Origin: Syntrophomonadaceae bacterium
GTDB taxonomy: Bacteria; Bacillota; Syntrophomonadia; Syntrophomonadales; Syntrophomonadaceae
Direction: 5' to 3'
DNA: 21,175 nucleotides
NCBI GenBank assembly: GCA_028686565.1
Contig: JAQUBU010000010.1
Coordinates: forward strand, 1-21,175
Positions 6,835 to 14,806 of the stretch are shown here, piece after piece. Under the pieces are notes generated by a model. That model worked only from the letters and a program-made list of their open reading frames with translations, was not told the origin of the DNA and ran no database searches. The position numbers and the translations under genes are program-made. The stretch's first letter is position 1. Every line of letters starts with the position of its first letter.

Positions 6835-7560
6835 ATGTTAAAAATTGAAAACCTGCATAAATCCTTTGGTGACTTACAAGTATTAGAAGGAATTGAACTG
6901 AAGGTAAAAAAATCGGAAGTGGTAGTAATAATTGGGGCCAGTGGTTCGGGAAAAAGCACTTTGCTAAGGTGTATTAATTTTCTGGAATACAGCGATCAGG
7001 GCAAGATTTATATTGAGGGCCAATTACTTAACGAAAAAAATGAGCGGGAAATAAATCAAATGCGGGCCCGAGTGGGCATGGTTTTTCAGCATTTTAACCT
7101 GTTTCCTCACAAAACGGTTATAGAAAATGTTATGGAAGGACTAACTCAAGTAAGGAAGATTAGTAAATTTGAAGCAAAAAAAATTGCCTGTCATTATATA
7201 GAAAAAGTTGACCTGACTGACAAAGAAAGAGTATATCCTGCAAAACTTTCCGGGGGACAGAAACAGCGAGTTGCTATTGCCAGAGCCCTGGCCATGGAAC
7301 CGGTGGTAATGCTTTTTGATGAGCCTACATCGGCCCTGGATCCTGAATTGGTAGGTGAGGTTTTGGCAGTTATGAAAGAACTGGCCCGTGAAGGGATGAC
7401 CATGGTGGTAGTAACCCATGAGATGGGTTTTGCCCGCGAGGTAGCAGACCGTGTGATATTCATGGATAATGGACAAATACTGGAAGCAGGAACTCCCGAA
7501 GATATCTTTGACCGGCCCCAAAATGAGAGAAGCCGTGCTTTTCTAAGCGCCATTATCTAG
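6835..7560 (+). CDS. Amino-acid ABC transporter ATP-binding protein (GlnQ/HisP type)
   Basis: A 241-residue ATPase of the usual family length. Walker A is GASGSGKST (34-42), the Q-loop glutamine is in GMVFQHFNLF (about 85), the ABC signature is LSGGQKQR (138-145), Walker B is VVMLFDEPTSALDP (157-170), and the H-loop histidine is in VVVTHEMGFA (about 195). MVFQHFNLFPHKTV is typical of the polar amino-acid uptake subfamily. It energises the permease encoded just upstream. The ATG at 6835 has AGGAGG 8 bases upstream. The gene ends two bases before the end of the convergent ablB gene and no terminator separates them, so read-through antisense RNA into ablB is possible. Confidence 0.95.
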   Translation: MLKIENLHKSFGDLQVLEGIELKVKKSEVVVIIGASGSGKSTLLRCINFLEYSDQGKIYIEGQLLNEKNEREINQMRARVGMVFQHFNLFPHKTVIENVMEGLTQVRKISKFEAKKIACHYIEKVDLTDKERVYPAKLSGGQKQRVAIARALAMEPVVMLFDEPTSALDPELVGEVLAVMKELAREGMTMVVVTHEMGFAREVADRVIFMDNGQILEAGTPEDIFDRPQNERSRAFLSAII

Positions 7561-7562
7561 TT

Positions 7563-8417
7563 TTATACCAGAAACTTATACCATACATTCATACTCTCGA
7601 TTTGTCCGGCTATATTGGTATTGTTTATCAAAGTTCCGCCATAAAAGTAACCCCTTTTGGCAAAGCTGATGTTCATAGCTGGCGAGAGCGCGCGTGCAAT
7701 GGTATATGCAGAAGTAATATTATGTAACATCATCTCTTGCTCCATTCTTTCTAATAAGCAAACTGCCAGTCGATGTCCTAACCATGCAGGATCAGTCGCA
7801 AAATCAGTCATCTCTACATTTTGGGAAGCTGGACACATTTCTGCAGAAGAAAGTGCGATCAATCTGCCTGACATTTCAACACCAAAATATCGAGTGTTAA
7901 ATTGCATGGTGTCACGAATGTAACCCGGATCATGAATTGGAAAGGGGTAGGTTTCAAAAACTGTTCGATAAAGCGCACTCATTTCCTTAATATCTCCGGG
8001 CATACATTCACGAATATTTGCTCCTTCCAGAAGGGAGACATGTTCAGGATGCTCTGAGGCATGAGAATGCGCCAGTTGCAGGTATGCATCAATCTGCTCA
8101 GCCATTTTTAATTTGGATCGATCAGCAGATAAATACTTCCCCAGGAAAACACCTTCATCTTGCAGCTTATAGAACAGAGGAATAACTGCCTCAATGTGAT
8201 AGCCCTGATCGATAAAGGCATCAGCCTTTTTTTTAGGTATTTTCGCAAATATTTTAGTATAACCATTCTTCACCGCCATTTTGTTAAGAAATGCTATGAC
8301 TTCTTCAGGGTTTGCTTCGCCCAAATGCATGAGATAAATCCGATTGCTGAGAGTTCCATGTTGAATAACCGCATCCTTATAATTCTCAATTTGGTCAGCC
8401 ACCTTCTTATTGGCCAT
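7563..8417 (-). CDS. ablB: Putative beta-lysine N-acetyltransferase (AblB)
   Basis: A 284-residue protein. Its C-terminal half is a GNAT acetyltransferase domain (about 145-280; segments IRECMPGDIKEMSALYRTVF, RYFGVEMSGRLIALSSAE, FATDPAWLGHRLAVCLLERM). The N-terminal half (HGTLSNRIYLMHLGE, then KIFAKIPKKKADAFI and GYHIEAVIPLFY) is the extra domain characteristic of AblB. AblB acetylates the epsilon-amino group of beta-lysine to give the compatible solute N-epsilon-acetyl-beta-lysine. The neighbour 45 bp upstream is lysine 2,3-aminomutase, which makes beta-lysine, so the pair is the complete two-step ablAB pathway. The ATG at 8417 has AAGGAG 6 bases upstream and is preferred over an ATG at 8453. 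It converges with the ABC transporter ATPase gene with a 2-bp gap. Confidence 0.9.
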   Translation of the reverse strand: MANKKVADQIENYKDAVIQHGTLSNRIYLMHLGEANPEEVIAFLNKMAVKNGYTKIFAKIPKKKADAFIDQGYHIEAVIPLFYKLQDEGVFLGKYLSADRSKLKMAEQIDAYLQLAHSHASEHPEHVSLLEGANIRECMPGDIKEMSALYRTVFETYPFPIHDPGYIRDTMQFNTRYFGVEMSGRLIALSSAEMCPASQNVEMTDFATDPAWLGHRLAVCLLERMEQEMMLHNITSAYTIARALSPAMNISFAKRGYFYGGTLINNTNIAGQIESMNVWYKFLV

Positions 8418-8462
8418 AATCTTCTCCTTCCCCGCATAATTTTGGTTGAACATGAGTGGGTG

Positions 8463-9767
8463 TTAATCCCGCCTGGCATATCGTTCATTACCCGAAGGTA
8501 CCAGGGAGATGGTTTGGTCATAATCAGACAGCAGCCTTTCGATTCCTACAGCTCTATTATCATCAGCGTCACCCAGCTCCAATTGCAAATCACAGGTGTC
8601 ACAATTCCGGTTACAGAACTGCGGGTTGTAGGAATGCGGCTCCTGGTAGGTGGTGATGACGCCCTCATAGTTTCTTAATACAACCTTGTTGGTTGACCAG
8701 GAAATAAGGTAATTCGGCATTACCGGGATCTTTCCTCCGCCGCCGGGAGCATCAATCACATAAGTAGGAATGCAGAATCCACTGGTATGTCCAATCAGGC
8801 TTTCCATAATCTCTATGCCCTTCCCCACCGGTGTGCGAAAATGAGAGAGACCTTCCGAAAGATCACACTGATAAAGATAATACGGCCGCACACGGTTTTT
8901 TACCAATTTATGAACAAGGGAACGCATGATCCGCGGGCAGTCATTGACACCGGCCAGCAAAACCGTTTGGTTTCCCAGAGGAATGCCTGAATCAGCTAAC
9001 TTGACTAATGCTTCACGAGAGGAACGGGTGATTTCACGAGGGTGGTTAAATTGAGTGTTAATCCAGAGCGGATGGTGTTTTTTAAGCATGTTGACCAGTT
9101 CCCCGGTAATTCTATATGGTAATACAACGGGAGTACGGGTTCCAATGCGAATCACTTCTACATGATCAATGGCCTGCAGTTCGCTAAGAATCCAATCCAG
9201 GTAATCATCTGCAAGCAGGAATGGATCGCCTCCAGATAGGAGTACATCTCTTATTTTAGGGGTATTTCTGATATATTCGATTCCCGCCATAATTTCCGTA
9301 CGACCGGGTATTGAGTCGACATCGCCAACCCGTCGTTTACGCGTACAGTGCCGGCAATACATTCCACATATGTTGCTGACCAGCAGCAGCACCCTGTCTG
9401 GATAGCGGTGCGTAACCCCTGCTACCGGACTGTCCCTGTCTTCGTGAAGTGGATCAGACATGTCCCAATCCATCACATCTAATTCCAAGGGAGCTGGGAA
9501 TGCCTGCATAAAAACCGGGTCGTTTTCAAAATCATCTGTGTTTATCAGTGATAAATAGTACGGTGTAATTGCAATAGGAAACTTATCAACGGTCTTTTGA
9601 AATGCCTCACGTTTCTTATTGCTAAACCGTATGCCAAATAATTTCTCAAAGGTTTCAATATCTTTAATTGAGTTGCGCATATGCCATTTCCAATCGTACC
9701 ATTGGGAAAGAGGCTCCACACTGCTAATGGCTCTAAATATCTCCTTCTGTCTGAGGGTTAATTCCAA
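8463..9767 (-). CDS. kamA: L-lysine 2,3-aminomutase (radical SAM, PLP-dependent)
   Basis: Converts L-lysine to L-beta-lysine, here as step one of acetyl-beta-lysine osmolyte synthesis (also called ablA). The radical SAM cluster motif CGMYCRHC lies at about residues 134-141 of the 434-residue form. SGGDPFLL is the glycine-rich SAM-binding motif, APGGGGKIPVMPN carries the PLP lysine, and the C-terminal CNRNCDTC together with the Cys in GVNDCPR matches the structural zinc site. The N-terminal QWYDWKWHMRN is also typical. I chose a TTG start at 9767 because AAAGGAGG lies 8 bases upstream. The in-frame ATG at 9788 places that Shine-Dalgarno inside the coding region and has only a weak site of its own. 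It is followed by ablB and preceded by a 450-bp gap. Confidence 0.94.
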   Translation of the reverse strand: MELTLRQKEIFRAISSVEPLSQWYDWKWHMRNSIKDIETFEKLFGIRFSNKKREAFQKTVDKFPIAITPYYLSLINTDDFENDPVFMQAFPAPLELDVMDWDMSDPLHEDRDSPVAGVTHRYPDRVLLLVSNICGMYCRHCTRKRRVGDVDSIPGRTEIMAGIEYIRNTPKIRDVLLSGGDPFLLADDYLDWILSELQAIDHVEVIRIGTRTPVVLPYRITGELVNMLKKHHPLWINTQFNHPREITRSSREALVKLADSGIPLGNQTVLLAGVNDCPRIMRSLVHKLVKNRVRPYYLYQCDLSEGLSHFRTPVGKGIEIMESLIGHTSGFCIPTYVIDAPGGGGKIPVMPNYLISWSTNKVVLRNYEGVITTYQEPHSYNPQFCNRNCDTCDLQLELGDADDNRAVGIERLLSDYDQTISLVPSGNERYARRD

Positions 9768-9811
9768 ATATTTCTCCTCCTTTATCATCTCTGCTCTGAT
9801 TTCTTAAGTGT

Positions 9812-9832
9812 TATACCAATCGGATATACCAA
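9812..9832. repeat. Direct repeat TATACCAA in the kamA upstream region
   Basis: The octamer TATACCAA occurs at 9812-9819 and again at 9825-9832, a 13-base spacing, 45-65 bases upstream of the kamA start. On the coding strand it reads TTGGTATA twice. It may be a promoter element or a regulator-binding site. The rest of 9768-10005 is AT-rich without a visible gene; palindromic words such as ATGCTTATGC occur near 9857, but I assign nothing to them. Confidence 0.35.
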
Positions 9833-10005
9833 ATTGTTAACACAGGCATAAATGTCATGCTTATGCTATTCTTATCTTTTGCATAACATGTGCAGGTTAT
9901 TACAAGAGAACATGATATTGGAGATAGAATACAGTATGGTATTTTCGGTATGCATTAGGGCTCAATGTATAACCCATGAAAAGCAGGAAACCTAATGATA
10001 TATGA

Positions 10006-10063
10006 ATTAAGCATCGGAAGAAACTGCACGGCATTTATACCAGACCGCTGCAACCAGGCGGAT
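10006..10063. repeat. Degenerate partial copy of the structured dispersed repeat
   Basis: The segment starts with TTAAGCATCGGAAGAAACTGC and ends ACCGCTGCAACCAGGCGG. It resembles the first 58 bases of the repeat copy at 15489, but the GCAGTTTCTT half of the first hairpin is altered. It stands in tandem with the full copy at 10066-10200. Confidence 0.6.
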
Positions 10064-10065
10064 AA

Positions 10066-10200
10066 TTTAAGCACCAGAAAAAACTGCGCAGCAGTTTCTT
10101 TCGTACTGCTGCAACGAGGCAGCGCTTCGTTATAACCCGCTGCCTGTTTGTTAATAGAAACCCGGTCGTTTATAGAAGCGGGCAACATCTTTTTGCCTCG
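10066..10200. repeat. Structured dispersed repeat, copy A
   Basis: About 135 bases that align over their whole length with 15489-15618. Shared elements are TTTAAGCA, a hairpin AAACTGC-GCA-GCAGTTT (10081-10097), CGAGGC (10115-10120), a hairpin AGGCAGCG/CGCTGCCT (10117-10124 with 10138-10145), GTTAAT, a GC hairpin CCCG/CGGG (10161-10164 with 10179-10182), and a closing GCCTCG (10195-10200) able to pair with CGAGGC. It lies between the end of the IPP isomerase gene and the kamA upstream region, in the same orientation relative to its neighbours as copy B. It could be a palindromic mobile element or a structured RNA; I do not recognise a named family. Confidence 0.75.
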
Positions 10201-10215
10201 ATTTATTTCATTTGT

Positions 10216-11250
10216 TCAGTTCTTTGGTTCAATTCCGCGTGCTCGTAAATATTCGGCTGTTTCACCAAGTATCAAAAGAGGCTTTTTACGGAGTTCATTT
10301 ATATTTCTTGAACCAGTCATAAGCAGCACAGCTTTCAATCTGTAAAAAAATTCATGTAAATATTGCTCCAGGGCCTCTGACCCTTGTTTAACCAGTATTT
10401 TCAGAAGCGGTCCGGCCATCCCAACAATATCTGCCCCCATGGCCAGTGCCTTGGCAGCATCACCAGCAGATCTAATTCCACCGGAAGCAATAATTTTAAT
10501 CGGTAATTGCATTGAAGCAATTTCCGCAAGACTTACCGCGGTAGGTATCCCCCATTGATCAAGTTCACAACTGAATTTTCCTCCCCGCTGGTCCTCAATA
10601 GCTACAAAATTACTGCCGCCTTTTCCTCCGCAGTCTATTATATTTACACCCGCTGAAAAAAGCTTTCCTGCACTTTCCCGGGAGAAGCCAAACCCTACTT
10701 CTTTAGCAATTACAGGCACAGGACATCGCTCTGCAATCCGGGCTACATTGGCAATAATCCCTTTAAAGCTTCGATCTCCTTCCGGCATTGCGAGTTCCTG
10801 CGGAACATTGAAGTGGAGTTGAAGGGCATCAGCATTTATCATTGCAACTGCCTGCAAAGCAGCAGACAAATCAGCTCCTGCTCCTACATTGGCAACTATC
10901 AGTCCACTGGGATTTACTTGACGAACCACCTTAAAACTATCTTGTAAGTCAGGTATATCTACCGCAATGGTCTGAGAACCCACCGCCATAATCAAACCTA
11001 ATTTACCAGCAATAAAAGCCAGGCTGCGGTTAATATCCAGTGCCTGTTCAGTTCCCCCGGTCATGGCATTAATTATCAAAGGAAAGCTCAGCATTTTGCC
11101 AAGAAAACAGCAACTGAGATCAATCTCATCCATATTGAGTTCAGGGATGGAATTATGTAAAAGATGAACATGTGCAAACCCATTGACAGCTGGACCATCT
11201 GATGAATTAATGGCTAAATCTATATGGTCAAGCTTACGTTGTTTTCTGAT
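10216..11250 (-). CDS. fni: Type 2 isopentenyl-diphosphate delta-isomerase (FMN-dependent), likely rare start codon
   Basis: Interconverts IPP and DMAPP using FMN and NADPH. Recognised motifs are FPLIINAMTGGT, IMAVGSQ, ALQLHFNVPQE, MPEGDRSF, VIAKEVGFGFS, CGGKGGSNF and SGGIRSAGDAAKALAMGAD. The first usable ATG (11133) would remove about 39 residues, including RKQRKLDHIDLA, the N-terminal Arg/Lys-His segment that contacts substrate in this family. The frame stays open upstream to a TAG near 11272 but holds no ATG, GTG or TTG there. GGGAGG lies 8 bases before ATC (11250-11248) and 5 bases before ATA (11253-11251), so I place the start at ATC, giving 344 residues, normal for the family. It overlaps the mobA stop by one base. 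A sequencing error is the main alternative. Confidence 0.88.
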   Translation of the reverse strand: MRKQRKLDHIDLAINSSDGPAVNGFAHVHLLHNSIPELNMDEIDLSCCFLGKMLSFPLIINAMTGGTEQALDINRSLAFIAGKLGLIMAVGSQTIAVDIPDLQDSFKVVRQVNPSGLIVANVGAGADLSAALQAVAMINADALQLHFNVPQELAMPEGDRSFKGIIANVARIAERCPVPVIAKEVGFGFSRESAGKLFSAGVNIIDCGGKGGSNFVAIEDQRGGKFSCELDQWGIPTAVSLAEIASMQLPIKIIASGGIRSAGDAAKALAMGADIVGMAGPLLKILVKQGSEALEQYLHEFFYRLKAVLLMTGSRNINELRKKPLLILGETAEYLRARGIEPKN

Positions 11251-11843
11251 TATAACAACCTCCCTGCCATGGTTCTAGCCTTTTCAAGTGCTTCCTGGTC
11301 ATTTATATTGAAAAAGATATCTTCAATTTGGCCAAATTGCTTTAATTGGCTCTCATTAAGTACCAGTGCGTCGAGTTCGTTGAAAATCCAGATTAACTTC
11401 AATTTGTTTTCCTCCAGATGGCGGGAAAATATAGGTAGTGATTTACGATGATAAACTGCAGCAGTAGGCTGTATATGTGCTTTAATTTCAGGAACCACAG
11501 TATCATGCCCATTTAACTTTTCCAGCATATAATCAACTGTTGCCATATTAATAAACGGCATGTCGCAGCCTAAAAGGAAAACAGCATCATTATTAGCATG
11601 GGAAAGAGCAGAATGAATCCCTGCTACAGGCCCTAAGCGGGCAAAAATATCAGTGTATACATTAACCCCGAACTCAGAGTATAGTTCCGGGTCATTACTG
11701 ATTATTATGGTTTCGTCAAAATGAACGCGGAATTTTTTCACCAATATCTCAATAACGGTTTCGGCGGTTATCCTGGCAAAAGCTTTATTAAACTGCATAC
11801 GTGAACTCTTGCCACCGGCCAGGATTACTCCACTGGCCTTCAT
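11250..11843 (-). CDS. mobA: Molybdenum cofactor guanylyltransferase (MobA-like)
   Basis: A 197-residue nucleotidyltransferase. The N-terminal VILAGGKSSRMQFNKA matches the LAGGxSxRMGxxKA nucleotide-binding motif (with Gln replacing the usual Gly after Met). The middle carries IFARLGPVAGIHSAL and the metal-binding LLGCDMPF. A C-terminal FFNINDQEALEKA corresponds to the usual N-x-N-x-p-e-d motif of MobA. The family attaches GMP to molybdopterin to make the cofactor used by molybdenum or tungsten enzymes. No other cofactor genes are in the window. Two ATGs are possible; the second (11843) is preferred because GAGGGG lies 9 bases upstream, versus 3 for the first (11849). The stop codon is shared with the probable start of the IPP isomerase, so coupling is likely. 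MobA is more probable than IspD or CTP-transferase relatives given its motifs. Confidence 0.85.
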   Translation of the reverse strand: MKASGVILAGGKSSRMQFNKAFARITAETVIEILVKKFRVHFDETIIISNDPELYSEFGVNVYTDIFARLGPVAGIHSALSHANNDAVFLLGCDMPFINMATVDYMLEKLNGHDTVVPEIKAHIQPTAAVYHRKSLPIFSRHLEENKLKLIWIFNELDALVLNESQLKQFGQIEDIFFNINDQEALEKARTMAGRLL

Positions 11844-11875
11844 AATCATACACCCCTCTTAAACATATCTATTTA

Positions 11876-11900
11876 AGGAAAAAGGCTGCCCCCGGCAGCC
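11876..11900 (-). terminator. Intrinsic terminator after the fmdB gene
   Basis: On the minus strand GGCTGCC (11900-11894) and GGCAGCC (11890-11884) pair around a GGG loop, followed by TTTTTCC (11883-11877). It lies 15 bases beyond the end of the zinc-ribbon gene and closes the cmk-plsC-ispH/rpsA-fmdB transcript. Confidence 0.92.
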
Positions 11901-11914
11901 TAGTATCTCATAGC

Positions 11915-12115
11915 TCACCCACTGTTATTGCAAGTGTTGCAGGATTCACGAGCACCACTTTTTGAGCTGCCTTTCGTGGTATTGAACAAGGATAACATTT
12001 GTTTTATGTTGTTTGTACCGCATGCCGGACACTTGACATTATGCTTGTCCGCATTGGACACAATTATATCGAACTGCTTGCCACATTCCTGGCAACTGAA
12101 ATCAAATCTGGGCAC
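11915..12115 (-). CDS. FmdB family zinc-ribbon protein
   Basis: A 66-residue protein starting MPRFDFSCQECGKQFDIIVS, then VKCPACGTNNIKQML. The two CxxC pairs (Cys8/Cys11 and Cys29/Cys32) form a small zinc ribbon, and the MP-x-(F/Y)-x-(F/Y)-x-C-x-x-C-G opening is typical of the FmdB/CxxC-CxxC-SSSS family of putative regulators. The C-terminal tail is Gly/Ser-rich with an extra C-N-T-C pair (Cys59/Cys62). The start is GTG with GAGGT 8 bases upstream. It lies 25 bp after the ispH-rpsA fusion and just before a strong terminator, so it is the last gene of that operon. Molecular function is unknown. Confidence 0.85.
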   Translation of the reverse strand: MPRFDFSCQECGKQFDIIVSNADKHNVKCPACGTNNIKQMLSLFNTTKGSSKSGARESCNTCNNSG

Positions 12116-12140
12116 AGCGATCTACCTCACAAATGGATTA

Positions 12141-14159
12141 TTATTCATCCTGATTATCCAAGTATTCCTGAACATCATCACTTTCCACATCATTTTGAGC
12201 TTCTTTTATTGAAAGGCCGATTCTCTTTTCTTCCGGATCAATACTTAATATTTTAACCTTAACTTTTTCCTGGGTTTGCACCACATCTTCCGGTTTTTCA
12301 ACTCGACGGTTGGCAAGCTGGGAAATGTGCACCAGTCCATCAACACCCGGTTCAATCTCCACGAAGGCGCCAAAAGGAGCTATCCTGACTACAGTGCCAT
12401 CAATGATATCACCTTCATTGTATTTTTCCAAAACAATTTCCCATGGACTCTTAAGCAGTTTTTTGCGGCTAAGTGAAACTCTTTCTTTTTCGCGGTCAAT
12501 ACCCAATATATAGATATCTATTTCATCACCCTCGTTTAAAACATCAGAGGGATGTGCTATCCTGCTGTGAGCAATTTCGGAAACATGCAAGAGTCCTTCA
12601 TAACCACCCAGATCAATGAATGCTCCGTAATCAACCAATCTCTTGATTTTGCCCTTACGGGTTTGTCCTTCCTCGATCTCTGCCCAGAATATTTTTTTCA
12701 GCTTGGCTTTTTCTTCCCCAACCAATTCCTTACGGGAAAGCACAATTTGGGAGCCCCGCCGTTTGTTGCGATTAAACTCAATTATTTTAAAGGACAAAAC
12801 TTTATCAACATAATCGTCCAAATTCTTTACGTAACCATCTTCTACATGTGAAGCAGGCAGGAAAGCTACCACACCAACGTCTACCAGCAAACCGCCTTTC
12901 ACACTCCCGGTTACCGTACCTTCGATAGTTGCCCCTTCCTGATAGCTCTTTTCCAATTCATCCAGGAACTTTTTACTCTCAACTTTTTTCTTTGAAAGCA
13001 GAATAGTACCATCATCATCCCACTTGAGGACCATTACCTCTATCTCATCCCCAACTGACACCAGTTCTTTGGCAGATTCCGCATCTTTGACAGACATTTC
13101 CCGCAGGGGAACAATTCCTTCTGATTTTCCGCCTACATCAACCATTACCTCATCATCCAGTACCTGAATAACTATTCCCTTTATTACATCTCCTTTACTG
13201 GGAGATGCAATGTCAGCCATTTCTGCCTCCAATTTAGCAAAGGACTCTTCATTAGCCGAAGCTTCCGCAGAGTTTAATTCTTGTTCTGTCTGTTCCTGGT
13301 TCTCAACCAGGTTGTTGTTTTCATCGTACGCCGTCATCCTATCCAATACCTCCTTAATAATCCAGTCCGGGGTAGATGCTCCTGCAGTAATACCAATTCG
13401 TTGTGCTCCTTTAAACCATTCCGGTTTTAATTCAAAAGCATTCTGAATTTGGTAAGTTTTAACCCCGGTACTAATGCACTCTTCACTGAGAGTGCGGGTG
13501 TTTGAACTCTTAATGTCTCCTACTACCAACATCAAATCGACATCCCGGCATAATTGACGAGCAGATTCCTGACGTCTTTTCGTTGCTGGACAAATGGTGT
13601 TAAAAACCTTGGTTTCCGGACATTTATTTAACAAAGCTGCTACTACAGCCTGATAATCTTTTTGATCGCGGGTGGTCTGAGAAACCAGTCCTACCTTTTT
13701 TCCGAACTGCAGATCTTTCAAATCATCAACACTGTTTACAACTATTGCTTCAGCATCACACCAACCCTTTATACCCTTTACCTCGGGATGGTTTATATCA
13801 CCAAATATCACAATTTCATATTCTTCACCTCGTAAGCGGGCAACTATTTCATGAACATTTTTAACCAGAGGACAAGTGGCATCCCTTATTCTTAGTCCCT
13901 GCTCCCCAGCTTGACTTAAAACATCCGGTGATACTCCATGGGACCTGATAATTACCCCAGAACCAGCATCTTTTATTTGATCCAGGTTATCAACCGGCTG
14001 CAACCCTTTTTTAATAAAATGGTTGATTACATCATCATTGTGAACAAGAACACCGAAACTATACCATTTGCCCGTTTCATTCAGAGAATCCCGGGCAATC
14101 TTAACTGCTCTTCTTACCCCCGCACAAAATCCTGCATTTTCAGCAAGCAATGCCTGCAA
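12141..14159 (-). CDS. ispH: IspH - ribosomal protein S1 fusion (HMBPP reductase / four S1 domains)
   Basis: A fused protein of 672 residues. Residues about 1-275 are 4-hydroxy-3-methylbut-2-enyl diphosphate reductase, the last MEP-pathway enzyme. The three iron-sulfur cysteines are in NAGFCAGVRRAV, DATCPLVK and TICPATKRRQ; the substrate-binding LVHNDDV, SHGVSP and INHPEVKG, and SSNTRTL, are intact. After an acidic linker come four S1 RNA-binding repeats, beginning near KGDVIKGIV, EGATIEGTV, EGQTRKGKI and EGDIIDGTV; the third and fourth contain DYGAFIDLGG and PFGAFVEIEPG. The fusion is known in Clostridia. I chose TTG at 14159 (GGTGA just upstream, normal IspH N-terminus); a TTG five codons upstream (14174) is the alternative. 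It follows plsC in the same operon. Confidence 0.95.
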   Translation of the reverse strand: MQALLAENAGFCAGVRRAVKIARDSLNETGKWYSFGVLVHNDDVINHFIKKGLQPVDNLDQIKDAGSGVIIRSHGVSPDVLSQAGEQGLRIRDATCPLVKNVHEIVARLRGEEYEIVIFGDINHPEVKGIKGWCDAEAIVVNSVDDLKDLQFGKKVGLVSQTTRDQKDYQAVVAALLNKCPETKVFNTICPATKRRQESARQLCRDVDLMLVVGDIKSSNTRTLSEECISTGVKTYQIQNAFELKPEWFKGAQRIGITAGASTPDWIIKEVLDRMTAYDENNNLVENQEQTEQELNSAEASANEESFAKLEAEMADIASPSKGDVIKGIVIQVLDDEVMVDVGGKSEGIVPLREMSVKDAESAKELVSVGDEIEVMVLKWDDDGTILLSKKKVESKKFLDELEKSYQEGATIEGTVTGSVKGGLLVDVGVVAFLPASHVEDGYVKNLDDYVDKVLSFKIIEFNRNKRRGSQIVLSRKELVGEEKAKLKKIFWAEIEEGQTRKGKIKRLVDYGAFIDLGGYEGLLHVSEIAHSRIAHPSDVLNEGDEIDIYILGIDREKERVSLSRKKLLKSPWEIVLEKYNEGDIIDGTVVRIAPFGAFVEIEPGVDGLVHISQLANRRVEKPEDVVQTQEKVKVKILSIDPEEKRIGLSIKEAQNDVESDDVQEYLDNQDE

Positions 14160-14212
14160 ATTTTCACCCCACAAATCTATAATATTCCTTAGACACTTTG
14201 ATAAATCCTTTT

Positions 14213-14806
14213 TTATTTTAATAAAAGCAGATTAATTTCATCCATAATTTTTACGCTAACCTGATCCAACATAGCCGAATTTATCCTCTGACCCTCATAC
14301 GCGGACAAGTTAATCGGAGGTCCAACCCGGATCAGCAGAGGTTTTAGCCATCCTATAGGCAGATTGCGGTTGGAACCGATACAAGCAACCGGTAAAATCG
14401 GAGCCCCTGATTTAACAGCAATCATGGCAACGCCTGCCTGCGCTTTGAGATCATCCCCGGTCTTCTTTCTGGCACCCTCAGGAAATATACCCAGGACCTG
14501 ATTCTGTTCCAGAACAGTCAATGCGCTTTTGATAGCAGCCCGATTGGTCTCTCCGCGCTTAACAGGAATAACTTCAAGCTTTTTCATTAAAGCTGCCATT
14601 AAAGGATTCTTAAACAACTCAACTTTGCCTATATAATGTATTGGCCGATTGAGAACTGATGCAACCAAAAGGGGGTCCCAATTGCTCACGTGATTGGAAG
14701 CAATAATTACTGGCCCTCTTTCTGGTAGGTTATGTATTCCATCAGATTTCAAACCTAAAAGAGAAAAAAACAATATAGCTATTGCCCGGAGTATTGAATA
14801 AAACAT
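14213..14806 (-). CDS. plsC: 1-acyl-sn-glycerol-3-phosphate acyltransferase (PlsC)
   Basis: A 197-residue membrane-associated acyltransferase. The N-terminus has a hydrophobic segment (SILRAIAILFFSLLGL), then the catalytic HX4D motif in ASNHVSNWDPLL (His37 and Asp42). FPEGARKK is the glycerol-3-phosphate-binding motif, and GAPILPVACIGS is the conserved block IV. It makes phosphatidic acid from lysophosphatidic acid. The ATG follows the cmk TAG with no gap, and the Shine-Dalgarno AGGAGG lies inside the last cmk codons, so translation is coupled. Cmk-PlsC-IspH/RpsA is a recurrent order in Clostridia. Confidence 0.93.
   Translation of the reverse strand: MFYSILRAIAILFFSLLGLKSDGIHNLPERGPVIIASNHVSNWDPLLVASVLNRPIHYIGKVELFKNPLMAALMKKLEVIPVKRGETNRAAIKSALTVLEQNQVLGIFPEGARKKTGDDLKAQAGVAMIAVKSGAPILPVACIGSNRNLPIGWLKPLLIRVGPPINLSAYEGQRINSAMLDQVSVKIMDEINLLLLK

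Noticed and set aside
9789..9960. Sigma-A promoter for kamA
   Set aside because: TATAAC near 9812 has only weak -35 candidates at 19-base spacing, so no promoter was called; only the direct repeat is reported.
9955..10188. 77-codon minus-strand frame starting MLPASINDRV
   Set aside because: It runs through the structured repeat copy A and its degenerate partner. Its codons simply translate the repeat, and the same words reappear, partly frame-shifted, in copy B. I treat it as repeat, not gene.
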